From the NCBI GenBank assembly GCA_963575745.1, contig CAUYUJ010009358.1:97501-161500 (forward strand): a DNA stretch of 64,000 nt. Reading direction: 5' to 3'. The stretch's first letter is position 1, and each line of letters starts with the position of its first letter. The notes below the pieces were generated by a model, which was given only the letters and a program-made list of their open reading frames with translations, ran no database searches and was not told where the DNA came from. Both the position numbers and the translations under genes were made by a program. Positions 63,803 to 64,000 of the stretch are shown here, one piece after another. This DNA is from Prorocentrum cordatum (Eukaryota > Sar > Dinophyceae > Prorocentrales > Prorocentraceae).

Positions 63803-63998
63803 ATGCCAGGCAGGCGACAGAGGCGCGAACGCCTCGAGGAGCTCGATGCCGCCGTCGCCGACGGAGGCAATGCCCGCAGAGAGTTCAATCACGGCACAAT
63901 CAAAACCTATAGTCAAGATGGGCGTCGTTCCCAAGGGCACCCCAGGCCCGATTGCATCTCAGGATGCAAGGGTGCCCCTTGGGAACGGCGCCCATCTT
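63803..63998 (+). CDS. Candidate exon at the window edge, unrecognised
   Basis: After GTTCGGCAG the frame reads MPGRRQRRERLEELDAAV then ADGGNARREFNHGTIKTYSQ. It is charged, helix-prone and G/C-ending at third positions. It is partial or ends at a donor near the hairpin at 63916. No family recognised. Confidence 0.35.
   Translation, partial: MPGRRQRRERLEELDAAVADGGNARREFNHGTIKTYSQDGRRSQGHPRPDCISGCKGAPWERRPS
63916..63998. repeat. Hairpin, about 27-bp arms
   Basis: AAGATGGGCGTCGTTCCCAA with GGGCACC is mirrored by GGTGCCCCTTGGGAACGGCG with CCCATCTT across a 27-nt loop. It overlaps the candidate exon. Confidence 0.85.
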
Positions 63999-64000
63999 TA

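Overview
The window reads as nuclear DNA of a dinoflagellate. The decisive evidence is a complete 22-nt dinoflagellate spliced-leader (SL) sequence on the minus strand at 21371-21392, with degenerate SL copies at 60139-60160, 56315-56386 and 60697-60758. Non-canonical introns support this: GC-AG in a PIG-L gene and GA-AG in a gene at 60.8-62.5 kb, each followed by G after the acceptor. GC-rich, third-position-GC exons sit in a sea of repeats, as in other large dinoflagellate genomes. I cannot name the genus. A run of exactly 100 N (10076-10175) is a scaffold gap of unknown true size.

Layout. 0-0.7 kb: possible last exons of an unrecognised plus-strand gene. 0.8-7.2 kb: two exons of a minus-strand PIG-L (GPI de-N-acetylase) gene, separated by a 5.67-kb intron packed with terminal-inverted-repeat (TIR) elements. 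7.2-13.2 kb: CTC/GGA microsatellites, a G-rich minisatellite and the gap. 13.2-21.4 kb: a near full-length non-LTR retrotransposon (minus) with ORF1, then endonuclease, reverse transcriptase, RNase H and a Cys-repeat C-terminus. It carries the SL at its 5' end and is embedded in GGA repeats. 21.4-52 kb: almost gene-free, with kilobase-scale CAT, GGA/CTC and CAA arrays, tandem satellites and many short TIR/foldback elements. Two isolated minus-strand exons stand out, one resembling DRC7 (38.8 kb) and one unrecognised (44.1 kb). 52.1-54.9 kb: a TIR-bounded composite containing a 577-bp tandem array and a 5'-truncated second LINE. 55-64 kb: the gene-richer end, with three unrecognised plus-strand genes, a 77-bp satellite and SL relics.

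The genes do not form a pathway. PIG-L acts in GPI-anchor synthesis at the ER, the DRC7-like exon suggests a flagellar axoneme protein, and the rest are mobile elements or lineage-specific proteins. Trinucleotide microsatellites occupy roughly 9-10 kb by hand tally. Most long open frames in the window are artefacts of stop-free repeats and are not annotated as genes.
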